This document shows, one piece after another, positions 23,701 to 29,951 of a DNA stretch of 29,951 nt. The notes below the pieces were generated by a model that saw nothing but the letters and a program-made list of their open reading frames with translations, searched no databases and had not been told where the DNA came from. The number at the start of each line of letters is the position of its first letter. Position 1 is the stretch's first letter. This DNA is from Apophysomyces variabilis (Eukaryota; Mucoromycota; Mucoromycetes; Mucorales; Mucoraceae), in contig MZZL01000009.1 of assembly GCA_002749535.1 (NCBI GenBank), positions 1 to 29,951 on the forward strand. The letters are read 5' to 3'. The position numbers and the translations under genes are program-made.

Positions 23701-25581
23701 GTCCATCAAGCCATCCAACATAGCCATGCAAAATTTCACTTGATCATGACAGATATATTGCAGGCGATGTTGTTTGGCTTTGACCCACATATCAACAGCA
23801 AACTGATGGAGGAGCCTTCCAAAGTACACCAGGTAGGAGTCTTCACGGTCCTGCAAGAGATAGGCATAATGCAGCATTGGCGTCACATGTATAATATCTG
23901 CCTCGTTGTTGCCATGGCTGTGTTCATACTTGTCATCTAAGAGAGCAAAGATACTTTGAATGAGAACAGAAAATATTAGGTGTTTTACACTACCTTGCAC
24001 TCTCTGCGTATGGTGCCATTTTCTGCGGCGAATGGTATTCTGCAGTGATGGGCTCCATCCTTGTTCTCTACATGGGAAAAGAAGGACATAATGTAATGGA
24101 TCATATAATGGGTGTTGTTCGTCAATTTGTATGAGCCCACCAGCCTTGGGTATAACAACAATGTCTCGGTATGCACCGATTTGATCTGCCACAACACTAC
24201 TTGGTATAACTGCTGCAATCTCGGCTGCTGTTGGTTGGGTATATTGACCACGATAACCGCGAGGAGGTTGATGTGTAGATTTTATGCGAATGCAGAAACT
24301 GTCAGCTGGGTTCTGCTAAAGCCTTTGGCCAGTGGTATGGTATATTGCAGCAAACAGGTTGTCATGCTGGAGCATCGTCTGCAAATCTGACAGAATAGTG
24401 GGATCTAGGCTGTCAAATATTAATGCACGGTATTGTTGCTGGGTATCTGAGTCATATATATACATTTGCACGAATCCGGGACGTCTATCATATGAGGGTA
24501 AAATGGAATGCGCAATGCTGTGATGTATGGTTCCGTGGATGCGGAAGGTATATGTTCCAGATGTTGCATTGGCAAGTTCCTCATCCAGCTAAAATCGGGC
24601 ATAAAATGACACTATGAGAGGTATAGCATAAAAATAGTGACATACCTGAACGCCTATGGAAGTGAAAGCAAAGGCAGAATTATAAGCTTGGGTCTTGGTG
24701 CGAAACTCCTTGCAACAGGTATCTTGCCCAGTGAGCAATTCAAGCAATTCAGTAGGAGGAGGAAGGGGGAGATCAATCTTGACGGTACCCTTTAAGCAGC
24801 ATATACTAAAGCGTGGATTTCTTAAGGAACCTTCAGTCTTTTCACCTATCCACACTTTAGCATTGCAATATTGACATCAGTATGTCTTCCTGCCAAGGTC
24901 TTGAACGCCATCATCTGTTGAACTACTTCTAGCCACGTCATTAACGCTGAATGCTAGTTGTTGTGCAGTATTGACTGATACTGGGGTATCTGAAGAGGTA
25001 GGCTGCATTGAAAGAGTTGGTCGACTATAGTAAGCATTGTTAGTATGTGCGTCTGGAATAGAAGATTAAATATCAGATATGCCATACATGACTGATCTGG
25101 AAGAGATCTCAGGCAGAACATTGGCAGATGGGCATGGTGCGATTGAATGCACAGAAGGTCGAGATGGACCCACAGAGACCATTGGCAAGGGTGTCAATAA
25201 TGGCATATGAGGAGTCATAGGATGCACAGGTGCTGGATATACAATGCCAGGGGGAGGCAAACAGCATGGATACACAATGGCACTAGGAGGTATAAATGAC
25301 GGATATAGAATGGCATTGTGAGGTAAAGACGATGGATATGGAATGATAGAAGGAGGTCGATACATAGGAAATACAGGCACTATGGTCTGGACAGGACTAT
25401 ATTGATGAGGATTAACAAACTGTATTTGGTCCATATGAGTAGGCATAGATGTCGAAGAAGGTCTAGGCAAGATTGGTTGAAATTGAACTGTACTTGCCAG
25501 TTGGGACGAAGAAGGGACATTATCCACAGAGGGATATCTTGTTGAATTACCTTCAGAGTGATTATTATGGTTTGCAGGCAT
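14778..25581 (-). pseudogene. Helitron Rep-Pif1 helicase, broken by stops and by the Gypsy insertion
   Basis: Reading from 25581 downward: a Pro-rich leader (MPANHNNHSEGN...), then the Helitron-like N-terminal domain (RDIVVIPKAGGLIQIDEQHP at about 24150; QFAVDMWVKAKQHRLQYI at about 23780), interrupted at the motif TCNPQW by the Gypsy element. It resumes at 18110 with CNPQWIEVARELKLGQT. The HUH nuclease motif is intact (KRGLPHAHIL, about 17880), followed by YNAHINVEIATSIRAVKYLY (about 17430). The Pif1 helicase has Walker A GAGGCGKTFVYN, Walker B LIVWDEAP and FGGDFRQVLPM (16250-15850), then INKAQGQTLKHVGIYLPES and LRIMCEW at the C-terminus. Likely introns are at about 24645-24594 and 23997-23941. 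Stops at 23611, 17514, 17367, 17361, 17283, 17208, 17181 and 15794, plus frameshifts, make it non-functional. The role when alive was single-strand nicking, unwinding and rolling-circle transposition. Confidence 0.9.
18111..23545 (+). mobile_element. Complete Ty3/Gypsy chromovirus (element B)
   Basis: A full-length LTR retrotransposon of 5435 bp. Two 353-bp LTRs start TGTGGTATAC and end ATAACACA. They flank a T-tract and primer site, one uninterrupted polyprotein and a polypurine tract. The direct duplication CAGGT lies at 18106-18110 and 23546-23550. The LTR copies appear identical by eye, so insertion is recent. All coding parts look intact, and the element is a good candidate for being active. 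It sits inside the Helitron replicase gene, in the opposite orientation. Confidence 0.95.
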
Positions 25582-28500
25582 GATAAATAAGAAGCAGACG
25601 TGTATAAAAAAGTAGATTGGAAAAAAAAGATAACAATAACAATGTGGCTTTCAGGAACACTAAAAGATTTTTTTTCTACTGATATGATGATTGCAAGGCT
25701 TATCAAATCATATCTGAAAATTACACTTTCTTTGCTTTTAGTTTGATAAATCAACATATAAGCAAGGTATTCATTTTCATATAGCCTGGGGAGACCCTGG
25801 ACCCCCAAGGATGCAGTGAATCAAGTGCCAGCATTATCAATTGCTTTGACCAAGATAATCATTGGCTCGGCCCTTTGGGCCTTACTTCGTATATTCTTTC
25901 TTGGCAATAGCAGAGCATATAGTGAAAACTCTGTATACTCAGAATGTACTGCCCACAAATGATGAGAGCAGAAAAAATATCCCAGCATCCCAGCATTCAA
26001 TCAGGAAAACTCAACTAAATTTCCAGCTATCAATCACAATGCGTAAAAGCTGTTCATTGAGCCAATGGGAATGTGTAGCTGAGTAACCAAAAGTTATTTC
26101 TTTAATAGAGAAAGGGTGACTAGCTGTTTCACGCTTCGCGCTTCTGGGGGGCAAAGCCCCCAGGTATAGAAATAGTGGAATTAGATGTATATTGATGTGC
26201 TGCATAGTGTAATTAGGAATAACTGGGAATAATAGTTGTACCAAAAAAAGCTATTTTACAACGCTGGGAAAGCATTATGATATATAACGTTTTTGGTGAT
26301 AGGTTGATAGGTATCATTCTACTCACACATGATTCTCAAGTTGAAGGCTTCAGTCACTCTTGACAGAGCGACATATAGCTGACTATGAGAAAACACGGAT
26401 TGTGGGAGGTATAAACCAACATATTTAAGGGTCTGACCTTGTGCTTTGTTGATTGTCATGGCGAATGCAGGTTTTACTGGAAACTGTCTTCTTGCTACGC
26501 TGAAAGGCAAGTTGGTATCAGAAACAATGAGCTTGATTTGAGGTATAGAGACTTGTGATCCCACATATCTGCCAGTAGCAATCTCAGCGTCAATCACTAT
26601 GGTAACAGGGTTCACTAAAAGTAGGGATCCCTATTTTTGTCAAGTAGTGAAAAAGAGAGAAAAGTAGTGATCACTAAAAGTAGGGAAATTTCACTAAAAG
26701 TAGGGAAAGTTCACTTAAAGTAGGGATCCCTATTTTTGTAAAATAGTGAAAAAGAGAGAAAAGTAGTGATCACTGAAAGTAGGGAAATTTCACTTAAAGT
26801 AGTGATCACTCACATAGAGAAAGTAGTGAAAAGTAGTGATAACAAGTAACGGTTTTTATTGGATAAAACGACCCCTGCATTTACACAAACAATAACATAC
26901 ACCTAATGTATCTTTCTACTTTACTGCACTTACTGAATGTTAAAGGAAACTGTAACAAATACTATATCCTATAATCATGCACCTGCTTTAATATACCAGA
27001 GTGATAAAGAACTACGATCATGTGCTTTGGCCATGTAATAAGCGCATGAACAGAACAATAAGTCTTCAGTAAACAAGGAGTATGGCCTAATACAGTGAGT
27101 AAGAAAAAGATTCAAAATATAAACGTCGTTATTACCAGTATGAGAATGATAAAGATAACTAGACCCAGAAACTAAAAAAAAAAGAGAAAAAACTAAGAGG
27201 CTATTGTTATGAATGAAGAAACACTTACAATAAAATAAATGACAAGAAAAGATTAACAAAGCTAAACTTGGGTGGTAAGTATAAAGTAGGTAATGGAACT
27301 AGTTAATTTACCTGAATAAGTGCTTGAACATAAGTGATATGCAATTGTCAGAAGTTGTTTTGGTTAGCTACATAGGAAGGAGACAAAGGTTAAAGCAATG
27401 AAAAGGAATAACAATAATAGTGCAGTAAAATAGCGGCCTACCTTTAACATTAGGAAAAGGTATACATGATGCAAATATGAATTGTATGTGATGCCAGTGG
27501 TTTCTACAGGCATTGGATTGTAGTAGTTGTACTTTATGTAATCAGATGTCAGTAAAAATATAATAGGTAATGTACACTTATGACCATTCAACCATAATGA
27601 AACAAGGCTACAAAGAGTAAAAGGTGAAATAAAAGCAAAAGAAAGAGCAAAAAAGTAGGCAAAGTGAGAAAAATCAGTTTTTTTAATCATTGGAAAAAAA
27701 AGCTTTTATTGGCCGATTTTTTTTCCTATCTAAGTTCCCACCCTCCCTTCCACCTGCCCTGCCCTGTCCCCTCCCCTTCTGTCTCTTTTAGAGCGCACTA
27801 TTCAGCACTATACTGTCAAAAAGAATCAAAGAGTCTATTCAGTGACATTGCCTTCAACACCATTTGCCTATGCACTTTTCCTAATAATGACATCAATAAA
27901 TAAATTGCGCAATTCAATCTGACTGTCTTACTTGTTTCTACGGTTATAGCCGTTTTCCCATCTACGAGTGATAAGGAAATTGGCACCCCAGCGACCCTCG
28001 CAGACGTCCAAGGGCACTCTGATCTGAAGCCCCTGTTGCTCCATTGTCATGTAAGCGAGCTCACGTTTGTCAGCGGGCACCTGGCTCCAAGGTTTTTGTC
28101 GCGAAGAGAATCCACATGCCTTCTTCAATTGCTCTACCACCACGTTGGCTTTTCTCCCCAGAGCCGTGTACAGATCTTGAAGGACAGGTGGAGGCTGTTG
28201 AGGATTCTGCATAAATATGAGAAACCGCAAACTCTTCACCACTGAGTTTTTGCTGACACGCTTCATGTCTCTTTCTTCTAACCACAACTTGGTAGCTTCA
28301 GGCATACTATCAGGAAGATAGCATTCCTTCAGCTCACTATTTTTCCAGGCGTCATTTAGAATTGATCTTGATGGAGGCACATCCCTGCAGACAATTGACT
28401 CAACTCTTAGATGATCGCAGGATCCCTGGGATCCGTCAAAGGATTGCTGACTGCTCAGCAAAATAAGGCCACTTTCCTCCCGTCTTTGCAACACCTCTTC

Positions 28501-29951
28501 AATGGCAGCTTCGATCATGTCAGGTAATTTGGCTCAAATCATTTCCATCAGAATTCTGGCCATATGGGTCTCAGAATCTTCTCTAGGGCGTTTGTTATTC
28601 AAAGTAGTAGAGGACATGTTGATATAAAGTTAGGAAAGAAAGATGTGAGAGATAGATGCAGTATAATCACTTAACTATTAGCTATATATATATATGTAGC
28701 TTTCCTATTACCTATGGAATGTTGTTGCTAATACAAACCCTGATTGATAATGAAGTAATTGATAATTACACAATTCAAAGAGATTATAATAAGATCGTAG
28801 TTGAACATAATGAACAATGCTGAAATGATTGCAAGATATGACGGCTGATGGCGGAAATCTAATGAGATAGAGATGATTATTGACAAGAAAAGATGGCAAA
28901 CGATGATGAAAGACCGCGTTTGTCAGTTGTTCATAGATGCTGTTGGTTGTGCTACATTGATGAAGTTCTAAATAGGGAAAAGCGATCTGTCGGAGACACG
29001 GGCAGAGATGGATGATGGCGGTATCAAAATCAGTAATTGCTTGTTGTTACACATGCAGCAAAGGTCATACACCGCAAGTAGATCTGTCAATGTCCAAAGA
29101 TGGTGCAAGCGATCCATCATACCATAACGCTACTATACAGGGATCATCTTATCCAATATAGATCTGATGTCTTCTTTGAGAACGATCATCTTATCCAATA
29201 TAGATCTAACATCCTGTGCAAAAATTTCTATGATAAATATACATATATAAGTCACTTCGTTTTGAACAGTTTTTTGTATCTTACCTTTATTTTTTTTTGC
29301 GATCACTCTGTATCTATCTACAATGACTACCCCTACTAGCACTACATGCAGTACTTGCAACATTACCTTTTCTACAAGAAATGCTTACAATCGCCATCGT
29401 AAAGCTTGTTTCATACAGCATGAAAAAGATTTGATCAAGCTGGTTCCCGTCGATAATGCCTCNACCTCTATGGTATAAAATACTTGTCCGTCAATGAATA
29501 CATACTAACCTCGTTCTCCCATTATTCGTTTAGGACGTCAATGAATACGTTGAGGATATCAATGACGATCACACTGCGCTGATCGAATGTATGCAAGCAT
29601 TGGAGACTCAGGTCAATGAAAACTCTGAAGACATTGACTCTGATGAATCAGAAACTGAAGACAACTGTATCAACTTTCCATCTGAGGTTCTTGATGAAAT
29701 CGAGAGAGCAATGGAAAACGATAATTGTAAGTATAAGTTGACAACACCAGTATCTTACTAAAATGCAGAATAGTCGATCACTACTTTGATCCAATAGAAC
29801 TCTATGAGCAATCAATTGAGAACCCTCCTTGTGTCATTGAGTACTGTGTTATATGTAGATAGAAAAAGGGACGGATAGAATCCTTTGAGACTGTTGGATA
29901 TGTTTATTTCATTCAACTTGTCTGCCTATTTATAATTATTTGCTCTTATGC

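Larger units (their letters stand above)
14586..26119 (-). mobile_element. Autonomous Helitron (copy 1), degenerate, split by a Gypsy insertion
   Basis: On the minus strand the element ends in CTAG at 14589-14586 followed by a host T, the CTRR|T end known for Helitrons. Hairpins precede it at 14596-14606 and 14613-14623. The element encodes a Rep/Pif1 helicase on the same strand. About 5.4 kb of its span is the inserted Gypsy element 18111-23545, so the Helitron itself would be about 6.1 kb. The 5' end is uncertain: I place it at 26119, where TCACCC follows the CTAG of the next Helitron copy, but it could lie anywhere between 25582 and 26119. There is no inverted repeat and no target duplication, as expected for rolling-circle elements. 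Confidence 0.75.

Overview
This window reads as a transposon-rich stretch of a fungal genome, most likely an early-diverging filamentous fungus of the Mucoromycota type. That placement is inference: it rests on short GT-AG introns (about 40-75 bp) with CTAAC-like branch points, an AT-rich background, Ty3/Gypsy elements with a chromodomain, and the mix of hAT, pogo, MULE and Helitron elements. I see no rRNA, tRNA, CRISPR array or bacterial-type operon. Almost every recognisable gene is a transposase, a retroelement polyprotein or a Helitron replicase.

Layout, left to right. (1) 2-2870, minus: 5' half of a Ty3/Gypsy element (A), with an intact gag-protease-RT frame of 808 codons running off the left edge, and its LTR. 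(2) 3083-4842, minus: a decayed, 3'-truncated relative (C), leader plus gag plus LTR. Its LTR edge abuts (3) 4849-6610, plus, a broken hAT transposase that lacks its N-terminus. (4) 7208-9428: a complete but dead pogo/Tigger element with terminal inverted repeats and TA target duplications. (5) 9430-12960: AT-rich DNA with hairpins, a foldback, a 31-bp minisatellite and one unrecognised candidate spliced frame on the minus strand. (6) 13044-14589, plus: a nearly intact MULE transposase with one intron, cut off by (7) the 3' end of a Helitron on the minus strand (14586 to about 26119). Its Rep/Pif1 helicase frame is full of stops and is split by (8) a complete, very young Ty3/Gypsy chromovirus (B, 18111-23545) with two 353-bp LTRs that read as identical, a 5-bp target duplication and a single 1542-residue polyprotein. 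(9) 26120-26610: 3' tail of a second Helitron of the same family, possibly joined head-to-tail to the first. (10) 26612-26845: a 99-bp tandem duplication carrying ordered palindromic motifs. (11) 26975-27690, minus: an unrecognised three-exon frame. (12) 27928-29844: a divergent pair of unrecognised genes, one a zinc-finger protein with three exons, which is interrupted at 29844/29845 by another LTR of family B.

The order of events can be partly read: MULE first, then Helitron, then Gypsy B. The hAT was present before element C. The Helitron carries nonsense codons where its family has Arg or Trp, while Gypsy B inside it is uninterrupted. The most interesting signals are a covarying self-primer pair in three different LTR elements, a 16-base copy of B's polypurine tract in the middle of its pol region, and the 99-bp iteron-like array.
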